Origin: Nageia nagi
Lineage: Eukaryota > Pinophyta
Assembly (NCBI GenBank): GCA_050084985.1
Contig: JBITNC010000001.1
Span: forward strand, 127,596,001 to 127,660,000
Direction of reading: 5' to 3'
DNA length: 64,000 nucleotides
This document shows positions 12,701-24,694 of this stretch, one piece after another. Position numbers and translations under genes: made by a program. The notes beneath the pieces are model-generated. The model saw only the letters and a list, made by a program, of their open reading frames with translations, was not told the origin of the DNA and made no database searches. Within the stretch, counting starts at the first letter, position 1. Each line of letters starts with the position of its first letter.

Positions 12701-13686
12701 AAAAGATTGGTCTTAATTCTCCTTTATGTGGATGATCTTCTCATAACTGGCAATAATATTGAAATCATCCAAGAGTGCATATCCAAACTGAAGGCAACAT
12801 TTGAAATGACTGATCTAGGTCTATTGCATTACTATATTGGGATGCAAGTATACCAACATAAAGATTGTACTTATCTTATTCAATCTAAGTATATATCAGA
12901 CATCTTGCAAAAGTTTGGAATGGAGGAGTGTAGATATGCTGCAATACTTATTTCTCTTGGAATTATTGTATCTTTGAGCTCAGATTCTTAGTTGGCTAAT
13001 GCTACAGCTTATAGGTAATTGATCGATAGTCTTCTGTATCTGACTATCTCTCGACCTGATATTGCCTTTGCAGTGAATCTAATGGCACGATTCATGCAAA
13101 AACCATATGTTGAACACCTTATGCTGATTAAGCAAATCTTAGGTATGTGGCAGGGACAAAGGATCTTGCTCTTAAGTATTCCAAAGTGCCTTTGATTGTT
13201 CTCTCTGGGTTCTCAGATTCGATTATGGGGGATATAGAGATGATAAAAAATCAACCTCTGCATATGTGTTCAGCATTGGTTCAAGTGCTATCTCTTGGGC
13301 TTCCAAGAAGCAACCTACTGTGACTCTTTCTACCATCAAAGCTAAATATCAAGCCATGTCTATTGTCGCCAAGAAGCTATTTGGCTAAGGCATCTTTTGA
13401 AAAAATTGGGTATAAGCAAAATGGCCCATCTCTTATTTCTTCAGACAATCAATCGACTATCTCTTTGGCTAAGAATCCTGTGTTCCATCAGAGAACCAAA
13501 CATGTGGAAATCCAAGCCCATTTTATTAGGTAGAAGGTTTTAGATGACATCATACACTTGGAGTATTATCCATCTACTGAAAACTCTACTGATTTATTCA
13601 CCAAGCCCCTTCCTGAAGCTCAGTTCAGCAAGCTTAGGGATTCTCTCGGGTTGGTGAAGTTGCCCTCAAGGGGGAGTGAAGTCTGA
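9787..13686 (+). pseudogene. gag-pol polyprotein of element A (broken)
   Basis: The start at 9787 (MVKTF) is supported by the same start in B. Order: gag (a DGSNFGIWE block, then ALTDEKALEIYNSK and EAWDRLKKIYLGSKFSRRF); CCHC zinc knuckle CNFCGIFGHKEYEC at 10584-10625; protease with DSGC at about 10761; integrase with a pre-integrase LWHQRLGHLNHKS near 11122; core from about 11290; ERKNRT near 11616; reverse transcriptase with [25 protein letters not shown] and the active-site YVDD at 12725-12736; RNase H with ISRPDIAFAV near 13051. Copia family members make virus-like particles and insert a cDNA copy. Here stops (for example TAA early in gag) and several frameshifts break the frame, and the first integrase aspartate is replaced (HSNLMGP instead of HSDL.GP). 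The stop at 13684-13686 matches the stop in B. Confidence 0.93.
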
Positions 13687-13761
13687 ACTTTTGTTAGTGA
13701 TGATAACTTCACCTCTAAGAGGCTCTTTTGTTGTTGTTATATAGTGTGTGTTGATTATGAT

Positions 13762-14220
13762 ATACCTCCGTGGTAAGTTTGCTCTTCATGACAAACTTAT
13801 TGTACATTTTATACCTCCGTGGTAAGTTTACTCTACGTGACAAACTTGTTGTACATTTTTATACCTCTATGGTAAGTTTGCTCTGTGTGACAAACTTGTA
13901 CATTTTTATACCTCCGTGGTAAGTTTGCTCTGCATGAAAAACTTGTTGTACATTTTTATACCTCCATGGTAAGTTTGCTCTACATGACAAACTTGTACAT
14001 TTTTATACCTTCGTGGTAAGTTTGCTCTATGTGACAAACTTGTTGTACATTTTATACCTCTGTGGTAAGTTTGCTCTATATGAGAAACTTGTACAATTTT
14101 TTGAGCATATAATTAATATACCTTCATGGTAAGTTTGCTCTACGTGAGGAACTTGTTGTACATTGTATACCTCCGTGGTAAGTTTGCTCTGCGTGAGAAA
14201 CTTGTTGTATAATTTTTATG
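13762..14220 (+). repeat. Nine-unit array of hairpin-forming repeats after pol in A
   Basis: Nine units of about 47-64 bp, each starting atacctccgtggtaagtttg. Each unit contains AAGTTTG, about 10 bases of variable loop (ctctgcgtga and variants), then CAAACTT, so every unit can fold into a 6-7 bp stem. The loop and spacer vary between units while the inverted arms are largely kept. The array sits between the pol stop and the polypurine tract. B has the same array in 12 units. Confidence 0.9.
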
Positions 14221-14694
14221 CTCTATTAATAATCAACACATGTCTATATACAACAGGTGACTATGAGTGATGGCTTGGCATCTCCGTGATGACTTATAGT
14301 GCACCATTGATTAGTTATTTATAAGATGGCATTATTTGATTCTCTTATTTGAATTATGATGCATCTAACTGATTTTGTTCATGAGTTACTTGCAGCATGC
14401 AGGATCTTCTTCAGAAATGCAGGTTACTCACCTTGTGTAAGCAAGCTCATGGAGACTCACATGTCAGCTTAAAGTTGATCAACTACTATGTACAGTGAAA
14501 CCAGTTGTGGTTAATGATTGTATTGTAAACCATTTTGTCAAATGGTAATGTAGGGAGTCTCATACTAGTTCTCAAAAAGATTCTCAAATATGTAAATGTT
14601 CTCATCTCTGCTTGTATCTCTATGGAGGAGAGCTCTCTCTTACTCTTTCTCTTCTCTCTTCTACGCTCTATCCCAATATTGCATTAAGGGGGAG
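14221..14694 (+). other. 3' untranslated part of A with polypurine tract
   Basis: No open frame. It ends in gcattaagggggag, with the polypurine tract AAGGGGGAG at 14686-14694 directly before the 3' LTR; this primes plus-strand synthesis in LTR elements. It corresponds to 15598-16076 in B. Confidence 0.8.
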
Positions 14695-15118
14695 TGTTAG
14701 AATTTGTAATGAAATATTATGAATATCTAAACTCCTTGTAAATTCAATTAATCACTTAAAGGATATGTAGATACCTTAAGGGATTAATTGAATTCTTTAT
14801 TATGTAGACTTTGACCTTACCATGGGGTTAGTTGGTAGGTTAAAGTTAGGTGATACATTTATTGTAACCCTAACCTTACCCTTGGGTTAAAGGGAGGTTA
14901 GGAAGGTGATCTCAAGCTATAAATAGAGGGCCTCTCCTCTTGTAACATAACTAAGTTTTTGGAGTAAGATTACTCTACTAGTTTGTGTAGGAGAGAAAGA
15001 GAATTGTAGTAAGAGGTGCATAGATTGAGAATTGAGAACTAGTTGTGGATGTACTCCCAAAGAGGGAGGAACCACATTATATTTGTGTTATCTTGTGTGA
15101 GTGGTGTTATGTTGAATG
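14695..15118 (+). repeat. 3' LTR of element A, first 424 bp
   Basis: Starts TGTTAGAATTTG after the polypurine tract and stops at gttatgttgaatg, where element B begins. The last five bases GAATG are the target duplication of B, with partner TAATG at 24690-24694 (one mismatch). The LTR resumes at 24695. Confidence 0.95.
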
Positions 15119-15597
15119 TGAGAGAATTAGACCTACTCTAATTCTCAAGGTCCAAGACTAGGAAACTCAATCATTCAACATAACACCATTAACACAAGAG
15201 AACACAAATATAATGTGGTTCCTCCCTCTTTGGGAGTACATCCACAACTAGTTATCTATTCTCAATCTATGCACCTCTTACTACAATTATCTTCCTCTCT
15301 TACACAAACTAGTAGAGTAATCTTACTCTAAAAACTTAGTTGTGTTACAAGAGGAGAGGCCCTCTATTTATAGCTTGAGAGCACCTCCCTAACCTCCCTT
15401 TAACCCAAGGGTAAGGTTAGGGTTACAATAAATGTATGACCTAACTTTAACCTACCAACTAACCCCATGGTAAGGTCAAAGTCCACACATAATAAAGAAT
15501 TCAATTAATCCCTTAAGGTATCTACATATCCTTTAAGTGATTAATTGAATTTACAAGGCGTTTAGATATTCATAATATTTCATTACAAATTCTAACA
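15119..15597 (-). repeat. 3' LTR of element B
   Basis: 479 bp, pairs with 24211-24689. It directly abuts the truncated 3' LTR of A in opposite direction, making inverted arms of about 424 bp with roughly 55 bp between them. Confidence 0.95.
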
Positions 15598-15606
15598 CTC
15601 CCCCTT
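15598..15606 (-). other. Polypurine tract of element B
   Basis: AAGGGGGAG on the minus strand, directly upstream of the 3' LTR and identical to the tract of A. Confidence 0.9.
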
Positions 15607-16075
15607 AATGCAATATTAGGATAGAGCGTAGAAGAGAGAAGAGAGAGAGTAAGAGAGAGTTCTCCTCCATAGAGATACAAGTGGAGATGAGAACATTTAC
15701 ATATTTGAGAATCTTTTTGAGAACTAGTATGAGACTCCCTACATTACCATTTGATAAAATGGTTTACAATACAATCATTAACCACTAGTTTCACTATACA
15801 TAGTAGTCGATCAACTTTAAGCTGACATGTGAGTCTACATGAGCTTACTTACACAAGGTGAGTAACCTGCATTTCTGAAGAAGATCCTGCATGCTACAAG
15901 CAACTCATGAACAAAATCAGTTAGATGCATCATATATTCAAATAAGAGAATCAAATAATGCCATCTTATAAATAACTGATCAATGGTGCACTATAAGTCA
16001 TCACGGAGATGCCAAGCCATCACTCATAGTCACCTGTTGTATATAGACATGTGTTGATTATTAATAGAGCATAAA

Positions 16076-16680
16076 AATTGTACAACGAGTTTCTCACGCA
16101 GAGCAAACTCACCACAGAGGTATAGAATGTACAACAAGTTCCTCACGTAGAGCGAACTTACCACAGAGGTATATTAATTATATGCTCAAAAATTTGTACA
16201 AGTTTCTCACGCAGAGCAAACTTACCATGGAGGTATAAAATCTACAACAAGTTTGTCACATAGAGCAAACTTACCATGGAGGTATAAAAATATACAACAA
16301 GTTTGTCACGCAGAGCAAACTTACCACGGAGGTATAAAATGTACAACAAGTTTGTCACGAAGAGCAAACTTACCATGGAGGTATAAAAATGTACAATAAG
16401 TTTGTCACACAGAGCAAAGTTACCACAGAGGTATAAAAATGTACAACAAGTTTGTCACGCAGAGCAAACTTACCACAGAGGTATAAAATGTACAACAAGT
16501 TTGTCACGCAGAGCAAACTTACCATGGAGGTATAAAAATGTACAATAAGTTTATCACACAGAGCAAACTTACCACGGAGGTATAAAAATGTACAAGTTTG
16601 TCACGTAGAGCAAACTTACTACGGAGGTATAAAAATGTACAAGTTTGTCACTAGAGCAAACTTACCACGGAGGTATATCA
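16076..16680 (-). repeat. Twelve-unit array of hairpin-forming repeats after pol in B
   Basis: Twelve units with gaggtata at their edge on the + strand, each with the inverted pair AAGTTTG/CAAACTT around a variable loop. It is the same array as 13762-14220 with three more units. Unit spacing alternates between about 47 and 50 bp, depending on whether cttgttgtaca or cttgtaca follows the stem. Confidence 0.9.
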
Positions 16681-16750
16681 TAATCAACACACACTATATA
16701 ACAACAATAAAAGAGCCTCTTAGAGGTGAAGTTTCATCATTAACAAAAGT

Positions 16751-19700
16751 TCAGACTTCACTCCCCCTTGAGGGCAACTTCACCAACCGAGAGAATCCCT
16801 AAGCTTTGAACTGAGCTTCAGGAAGGGGCTTGGTGAATAAATTAGTAGAGTTTTCAGTAGATGGACAATACTCCAAGTGTTATGATGTCATCTAGAACCT
16901 TCTCCCTGATAAAATGGGCTTGGATTCCACATGTTTGGTTCTCTGATGGAACACAGGATTCTTAGCCAAAGAGATAAGCCGATTGATTATCTGAAGAAAT
17001 AAGAGATGGGCCATTTTGCTTATACCTAATTTCGTTCAAAAGATGCCTCAGCTAAATAGCTTCTTGGGTGACAATAGACATGGCTCGATATTTGGCTTCA
17101 TGGTAGAAAGAGTCACAGTAGGTTGCTTCTTGGAAGCCAAGAGATAGCATCTAAACAATGCTGAACACATATGCAGAGGTTGATTTTCTGTGATCTCTAT
17201 CTCCCCCATAATCAGAATTGGAGAACCCAAGAGAATAATCGAGGGCACTTTGGAATACTTAAGAGCAAGATCCTTTGTCCCTGCCACATACCTCAAGATT
17301 TACTTAACACATTGAGGTGTTCAACATATGTTTTTGCATGAATCGTGCCATCAGATTCACTGCAAAGGTAATATCAGGTTAAAGAGATAGTCAGATACAG
17401 AAGACTACCAATCAATTACCTATAAGCTGTAGCATTAACCAACTAGAATCTGAGCTCAAGATACAACGATTCCAGGAGAAATAGGTATTTAGCATATCTA
17501 CACTCCTCCATTCCAAACTTTTGCAAGATGTTTGATATATACTTAGATTGACTAAGATAAGTACAATCTTTGTGTTGGTATACTTGCATCCCAAGATAGT
17601 AATGCAATAGACCTAAATCAGTCATTTCAAATGTTGCCTTTAGTTTGGATATGCACTCTTGGATGATTTCAATATTATTGCCAATTATGAGAAGATCATC
17701 CACATAAAGGAGAATTAAGACCACGTCTTTTCCTTTGATTGAGTACATAGAGATCTGAGTCAAAGAAGCACTTGGAAAAACCAATATCTGCAAAGAATCC
17801 TGAAATTTTCTTATACCATGCTCTAGGTGCTTGCTTAAGTCCACACAAAGACTTCTTTAGCTTGCACACAAGAGACTCTTTACCTTTGGAATAAATCCTT
17901 TTGGTTGATTCATGTAGATTTCTACACCCAAGTCATCATTGAGAAATGCACTCTTGACATCAAGTTAAAAAACTTTCCACCCTTGAGCTGCAGAAAGAGT
18001 AAGGATTACCCTGACAGTAGGCATCTTGGCCACAGGAGCAAAGGTTTCTCATAATCAATACATATTTCTGAGCGAATCCTTTGGCAACTAACCTTGCTTT
18101 GTATTTTTCAACTTCTCCATTAGAATTGTACTTGACCTTGTATATCCATTTATTTCCAATCACATTTTTCTCATTGGGATAAGGAACCAAATCCCAAGTT
18201 TCATTTTTCATGAGCACCTCATACTCAACTTTCATAGCTTCCATCCAACACTCTTGCTTGGAAGCTTCTTTGAATGTTGATGGCTCATTCGTATTATCAA
18301 TTTTGGCAAATAAGATTTATTCAAGGTCATACTTCTTGTAATTCTCTGAGCTGGAGAATTTTTCTCTTGTGGTGACTTCCCTACATGATCATCCAACCAG
18401 TTAGGTGCAGGAAAAATCATCTAAATAAGACACCTCAGCATGAAAAATCGTATCCTCAGGAAGTTCATTGAACTTGACATCCCTAGAAATAAAGACTATT
18501 TTATGGGATGAGGAGTAGAGCCTGTAACCTCTATGCTAATTATCATACCCCACAAAGATGCATTTTTCTAATCTTTTATCCAACTTCTTTCTTTTCTTTG
18601 AGGTAATGAAGGTAAATGCATCACAACGAAAGACCCTAAAGTGTGAGATGTTAGGTTTCTTTCTTGTCCATGCTTCATACAGAGTTTTACCTTCAACTAC
18701 TTTAATACGACACCTATTTAAGGTGTGAATAGCAATGTGAATAGCTTCACCCCATAAGCAAACTAGGAAGGTTACCCAACATGCACCTTACCATTTCCAT
18801 AATGGTTCGATTCTTCCTTTCAGCAACTCCATTTTATGAGGGGTGTAAGGGATTGTGAATTGCCGCTTGATCCCATGTTTAACATAATAGTTGTAAATTC
18901 ATTGTTATTATACTCATCCCTATTATCAGATCTAAACATCTTGATCTTAAAATCAATTTGATTTTCAACAAGAGCCTTGAAGTCTTTAAACCTATCAAAA
19001 GTTTGATCCTTGTGCTCAAGTAGATAACCAAATGTCATCCTACTGATGTCATCAATGAAGGTCAGAACATAAGAAGCTCCCCCTAGAGACTTAGTTTGAA
19101 ACGAACCTATCAAATCTGAATGCACAAGTGAAGAGGACGAGTAGCTCGAGTTGCCTTATCTTTTTCAAACGTTTTGCCTATTCATCTTTCCTAGAATGCA
19201 CCTTTCACAAAGACCAATTGTGGGTGTAATATTAGGTAAACCTTCCATAAGTTCTTGATTTTTCATATATTGAATACTCTTGTGGTTAAGGTGCCCTAAT
19301 CATTGATGCCAAAGATTACCCTTTGAACAAACATTTGCAGCAAGACACAGCTTTGAAGAACTTGATCCACAATATAAAGGTCATCCTTTACTGATCCTTT
19401 CATCAAGGTGGCAAGTCCTTTCTTAACACACTAGGAGTGTGAGGTAAACTCAAATGAGTATCCTTTCCTTGTATTTGAATTACGAAGATAAGATTCATTC
19501 TTAGTTTAGGCACATAAAAAACATTATCAAGAGCCTTTCCATGAATCTTCAACTCCCTATTCCTTGAACTTCAAGGACTGAATTATCACCTATCACAACT
19601 GCATCCTTCATGTACTTATGAAAGTTTTCAAACTTATCCTTTTCATAACACATGTGATTAGTGCATCCTGAATCAACAATCCAATCATTTGAAATAGTTT

Positions 19701-20619
19701 GAGTCATTGAGTAGTAGACAAAGTAGCAGCATGCTTGTTCTTCTTTTTATTGAAATTTCTCACATTTGCATTTCCCTTGCCTTTTTGAGCAAATTTCTTT
19801 TTACGACAATCATACTCTTTGTGCCAAAGATGCCACAAAAGTTACAATTTCCATCAAACTTTTCATGAGGTGTTGGATTGCTTGATCCAGCTTTGTCATT
19901 CATTTGCTTGAAGTTGCCATGCTTCCTGATGGTAGATGAGGATTTTTATCTTTGAATTTATAATGTTTGAACTTCTTCTTGAAAGGAGTTTTGGTTGCTC
20001 CTAGAGTAATGTTATTATCCTTTGGAGAAAAGTTCAACATTTTCTTGTTCAAAGTTTCCTCATGCTTCAGAAGGAGTCTAGAAAGGTTATCAAGAGAGAT
20101 GACATCTTCTTCATCATCGAGCCTAGTTTTCCATAACCGTGATAAAGTTACTGAACTTTGTAGAAAGGCTTTGAAGAATGATGAAGACCATGAACTCATC
20201 ATTGATCCAGTTGCACCCATAGCCAACCAGTTGTGTCCTAAGATCAATGATTTTGTTCAAGTAATAGAAGCACTTTCATCTTCACCTTGACGATATTGCA
20301 ACAAATTTTGTAAAATGGTGAACCTCCTTGAAAATTTTGACCCAAGGTAAATTTTCTTCAGCCTATCCCAAGCTTCCTTTGCTGATGTTGAAGAAGAGAT
20401 CATGAGAAGGATGTCATTGAAACTGCACGATAGATCATTGAAGTTGCTAACTCATTCTTTGAGTTGTAGATTTCAAGAGCCTTCTCATCTATAGGAGCAA
20501 CCATGTCTTCATTAACTTTGCCATAGCTTCCTTACTTGTAACTCAGCTCTCATACGAGGTTTCCATATGTCGAAGTTGGAACCGTCAAGTATATGCTTGG
20601 GTATGAAGGTTTCAACCAT
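16751..20619 (-). pseudogene. gag-pol polyprotein of element B (broken)
   Basis: The start at 20619 (MVETFIPKHILDGSNFDIW) and the stop at 16751-16753 match A. Blocks on the minus strand: gag to about 19700; a CCHC region damaged by a one-base loss (about 19810-19860); protease DSGC near 19670; integrase core from 19125 with HSDL intact, the SDN block changed to SDNRDEY, and ERKNRT near 18810; reverse transcriptase with NKWIYKVKYNSNGEVEKYKA near 18140 and YVDD near 17700; RNase H to the end. Frameshifts already occur near the start of gag (WQS then stop) and recur through pol. Individual catalytic residues are better kept than in A, but no full-length protein can be made. Confidence 0.93.
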
Positions 20620-22340
20620 TGCTACATAAAAGTAAATATGCAATAAGAATGAAAATTTTTACAATTTACCATCTATACAAATAAAATATTTATAAGTAAA
20701 CATGTCCCACATGTGCAAACTTATAAACCACGATCCATAGAAGGATAAAGTTGGGGTTGTTTTCTTGTATAAAATTAGGCCTTCACCTAGATGCCTGCAA
20801 GGTGGAGCTCAGGTACTACCAGTTGAACCTTAGTCAGTAATATACTCTTACAAGGAGAAGTACCAACTATTTTCCAAGATCTGACGTATCTTGGATCGAC
20901 CATTTTAATTATCTTGTTTAAGGTTTTCAATTTTCCTCCTAAGTTATCAAGATAATCCTTGAATGGACGTGCGGACATGTGGTATCACTACACACATGTC
21001 TGTCCACCTAATAGAGTTATGTCCAATCCAACAGAGGTCTTAGGGGCAATTAAGATGGACTTACCACCACTTGGCTCTTCGGACTAAAAGGGCTCCAGTC
21101 TGCCCTATCCTCCCTCGTGGCTCCCCAAATAAGTCATGTTGTGGAAAAGTATGTGCGGATGTGTTCATTTTAGGGGTTACTTTCAATATTTTACGTTTTG
21201 CAAGTATAAAGCAATTGTGCAAAAATATAAATTAAAGTAAAAATACATCATCCACATGAACTTGAAAAACTTTAAAAAGTCCAATGGGTTTTGTACTAAC
21301 CCCTAAAGGACATTTTACATTTTGCATACTTTGCTCAATTTCATAAATTCATTCAATCACATTAATGAATTTAAAAAGACTAAGTCCTACTTAGCATTAA
21401 TCCATAACTTAAACATGCATTATTCTATGACTTAAAAATTAAGTAATAAACATGCATCATGCATTATTTAACTTAAAATTTTAAGTAATAAGCATGCTTT
21501 ATTCCTCAAACAAGATTAAGAGGCATGTATTACAAGTTTAGCATGCAAGATCTAGATAAAATTTTAAGTAAAAATTATACAAATTCCCCCCTTTTCATTT
21601 AAAGTTTTATCCCTAAAAACTTGTATGCTAAAAATTGTCTTTTAAGTATGCATTTTAAGTAAAAAATTTCCCTTGTTTACTTAAAAAATAGCATACTTAG
21701 ATTACCTTAGCAAATTTTTACTAAAAAAAATTTTTGCCTAAGTAAATTACCATGCTTAGAGAAAAAAATGCTAAGATGTTGGCATTCTAAAATTGCATGT
21801 GCACCTTAGTAAATTAAACATGCAATATTAAAATATTCTAAGCATTTTTTAAAAAAGGTAAGCTAACTTTAAAATATTTTTGACCTTATTGTAGAAATAA
21901 GTTAAAAATATTCACTACTTTCCAAGTCTCCAAGAATTAAATAGTAAAAGAAGGAGACCCATACCCCTACTTCATGCATATTTAATGCTTCTTTTACTTC
22001 AAGCACTTCAAAATACTTCAAGTCAAAAAATAAATGCATATAGGTAAAGTAGTGATGGCTACCCTTCCCTTACCAAGAAGGAGTATACATTGCCTCTTGG
22101 GAGTAATTAAACAAGGATAAAAAAAATCAAACCCCCTCCTTAGTGGTAAAGAAAATTAAATGCATGTGTCTTAAAAAAAATACCCCTTTTTAAAAAATAC
22201 ATGTTTGTCTTAAAAAAAAATGACCCCCCCTTTCTCTTCTACCAAGAAGAGCATACGTTGCTTTGGAAGTGCATTTAAAGAAGGTAAAAAGTAGTCAAAA
22301 AAATTAATGCACAAAGTTAAGGGAGGAGAAGAGGGTTGCG
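20620..22340 (-). other. Shared leader of B upstream of gag
   Basis: Matches 8321-9786 of A in reverse complement, including the less AT-rich block at 20770-21170. No convincing coding frame. The border to element-specific DNA lies near ggttgcgtagg (about 22334), the same phrase as at A's border. Confidence 0.6.
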
Positions 22341-23530
22341 TAGGAGAAGAGTTATTCTTGGGTCTTCAGAAGGAAATTGAAGCCAAACGTTACCTACTAG
22401 TGCGTAGCATGAATATAAGGATAATTATAGAGATCCTCTGACCACCTCCATCCATTGCACTTAGAACGCAGCGTTCAAAGCTCGGAGACTTTGACCAATG
22501 TCTTATATCTATTTTTGGCCTGTGCAAAATGTGTAGTTCCTGTTGTCAACAATTTCACCTTCTCAAATTGTCACTACAGGTGTTTGGTGTTGGGTTTAAA
22601 CAACAGTGAAGGTCGCAGTCTCCCCCTCAACAATGTTCCATGACAAGCATGGCCAGCAAAGGCTGTGGAGAGACTTAGAAGTTGTAAGAGAAGGTGCGTG
22701 TAGAGAGAGAGGGTTGTAGTGCAGCGAGGGAGGAGAGTGATAAGGACGAGAAGCTTATGTCGCTTAGAGTACTGCAGTGTTGCTGCAATGATCCTTTGGG
22801 ATAGGCCATATCATTTATATTGCAAAATTCTACATTGGTGAGCCACCTTTCCAATAAAATAAGATTCGAATTTCTCTGTGAGAATAACACGATTTTCTAA
22901 TGATTCATGTAAGGTATTTTGGTTTGGGATCAACAGAGGAAGCCATGGCAGTGGCTAGTGTAATGATGGGAGCTCATTTTGACCCTTTCAACTATCCATT
23001 TTATGCATATCCGTCGATCATTATAGTCCATGAAACTCTATCTGCATCATGCATCTTGTCAAACAATTCGCATGCCTTCCCTACGCAAAAGAGTGAAGGA
23101 CATGGAGGTGTCTTGCATACATGTCTACCAGGGCAACAGTGAAGGACATGGAGGTGGAGGCGATCGTATGGCCATAGACTGCATTTCAGCGAGGCAATTT
23201 TGTTAAATAGTTTGTAGACCCTTTCAACGTATCCAAGAGGAGAGGTCGCACCCAGCTGGTGATTGCCAATGAGGATGCCACATTGAAGAAGATGGCAGCA
23301 CACATAAAAAATGGTGGAACATTGCCTGGCTGGCAGTTGCCAACGAGGATGCCACGTTGAAGAGGATGGCGAACATTGTATTCCTCCTAAGTTGAGGTCT
23401 TTTGGGCCTGCACTATTGGGTTTCTCAGCAAGAAGAGAGATGCAGACATGGCATATGAGGTGGAGATAAGGGAAGCCATGAAAGTAAGCATGATTTGGCT
23501 ACTATTTGTCTGCAAATTCCTCAACAATTT
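22341..23530 (-). other. Element-specific, less AT-rich insert in the leader of B
   Basis: This stretch has no counterpart in retrotransposon genes and is clearly less AT-rich than the rest of the leader. It holds a PPR piece (listed separately) and several other short coding-like stretches. One is a minus-strand frame near 23484 starting MASLISTSYAMSASLF; another is a hydrophobic frame near 22720-22830. A segment of about 38 bp (ttgccaaygaggatgccac...) occurs twice, at about 23256 and 23330. Apart from PPR no host gene was recognised. Confidence 0.55.
22995..23240 (-). pseudogene. Captured PPR gene fragment in the leader of B
   Basis: Minus-strand reading: GYVERVYKLFNKIAS (about 23240-23195), then ALVDMYAR near 23130 in another frame, then VGKACELFDKMHDADRVSW and TIMIDGYA (about 23080-23001). 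These are typical PLS-type PPR blocks in the right order, broken by frame changes. GYVERVYKLF is shared with A's fragment, so the two trace to the same source gene. Confidence 0.75.
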
Positions 23531-24192
23531 AATTTTTGTATAATATCCTCTTAGATAATGAGCAATATTATGTATTAATCATTTTTGTAAAAAAAAAACA
23601 ATGCTACTAACATAAGAAGTTAGTGTAAATAGAAGAAGATTTGCATTGTATTACTATTTTGATCATATTTTGCAAAAATAAGCTCACATCTCACAAAATA
23701 TGTTAGCATTTTTAAAAATAGTAAAAAAATAAAGAAGAAAAAATGTTATACCTTCTTAACTATTTTATCCTCTTAAAAAGCTACTCACATAAGAGGTAAA
23801 AAAAATTACATTATATGGCTATTATGACCATAAATAAAGGGTTAACATATTTTAAAAAATGTTAGTATTCCAATGAATATAATCCCTTCTTTTAAAAAAA
23901 TGAGATTATACCTTCTCAAATTTTACCTCACAAGTAAGTAAAATGTAATTACTTCTCTCAAATTTTTACACTAAATTTGTGTAAAAATTTGAGTATTTCC
24001 AAAAAAGTCAACTATAACATATTTTGCAAAAAATAAGCTCCAATATCTCACAAAATATTTAGTATCTAATGCAATAATCCATAAGATAACCAAATGAGGA
24101 GGAAATTTATACCTTCTCTTAGTTTTACCTCACCAATGGGGTGTAAGATGAAGAATGAAGGCCTTTTAAGATGTTGAAGAAGAGCTTCCACA
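23531..24192 (-). other. Untranslated leader of B next to the primer site
   Basis: AT-rich, matches 6812-7375 in A (reverse complement). No open frame. Confidence 0.65.
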
Positions 24193-24210
24193 CCAAGCTC
24201 TGATACCAAT
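24193..24210 (-). other. Primer binding site of element B
   Basis: On the minus strand ATTGGTATCAGAGCTTGG, identical to A's initiator tRNA-Met-type primer site and directly beside the 5' LTR. Confidence 0.95.
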
Positions 24211-24689
24211 TGAGAGAATTAGACTTACTCTAATTCTCAAGGTCCAAGACTAGGAAACTCAATCATTCAACATAACACCATTCACACAAGATAACACAAA
24301 TATAATGTGGTTCCTCCCTCCTTGGGAGTACATCCACAACTAGTTCTTTATTCTCGATCTATGCACCTCTTACTACAATTATCTTCCTCTCCTACACAAA
24401 CTAGTAGAGTAATCTTACTCCAAAAACTTAGTTGTGTTACAAGAGGAGAGGCCCTCTATTTATAGCTTGAGAGCACCTCCCTAACCTCCCTTTAACCCAA
24501 GGGTAAGGTTAGGGTTACAATAAATGTATGACCTAACTTTAACCTACCAACTAACCCCATGGTAAGGTCAAAGTCCACACATAATAAAGAATTCAATTAA
24601 TCCCTTAAGGTATCTACATATCCTTTAAGTGATTAATTGAATTTACAAGGAGTTTAGATATTCACAATATTTCATTACAAATTCTAACA
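24211..24689 (-). repeat. 5' LTR of element B
   Basis: 479 bp, partner of 15119-15597. It is followed on the + strand by the target duplication TAATG and then the rest of A's 3' LTR. Confidence 0.95.
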
Positions 24690-24694
24690 TAATG

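Larger units (their letters stand above)
15119..24689 (-). mobile_element. Ty1/copia LTR retrotransposon B, nested in the 3' LTR of A
   Basis: 9571 bp, same family as A, opposite direction. LTRs of 479 bp at both ends (15119-15597 and 24211-24689), with ends TGTTAG... and ...CTCTCA on its own strand. Primer site and polypurine tract are in the expected places. The duplication GAATG/TAATG flanks it inside A's LTR. By eye its LTRs differ at about 11 of 479 positions (about 2.3%), fewer than A's, as expected for the later insertion. It carries a broken gag-pol, a 12-unit hairpin repeat array and a leader with PPR-derived host sequence. Confidence 0.95.

Noticed and set aside
19967-20290. 107-codon + strand frame
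   Set aside because: Antisense shadow of gag in element B.
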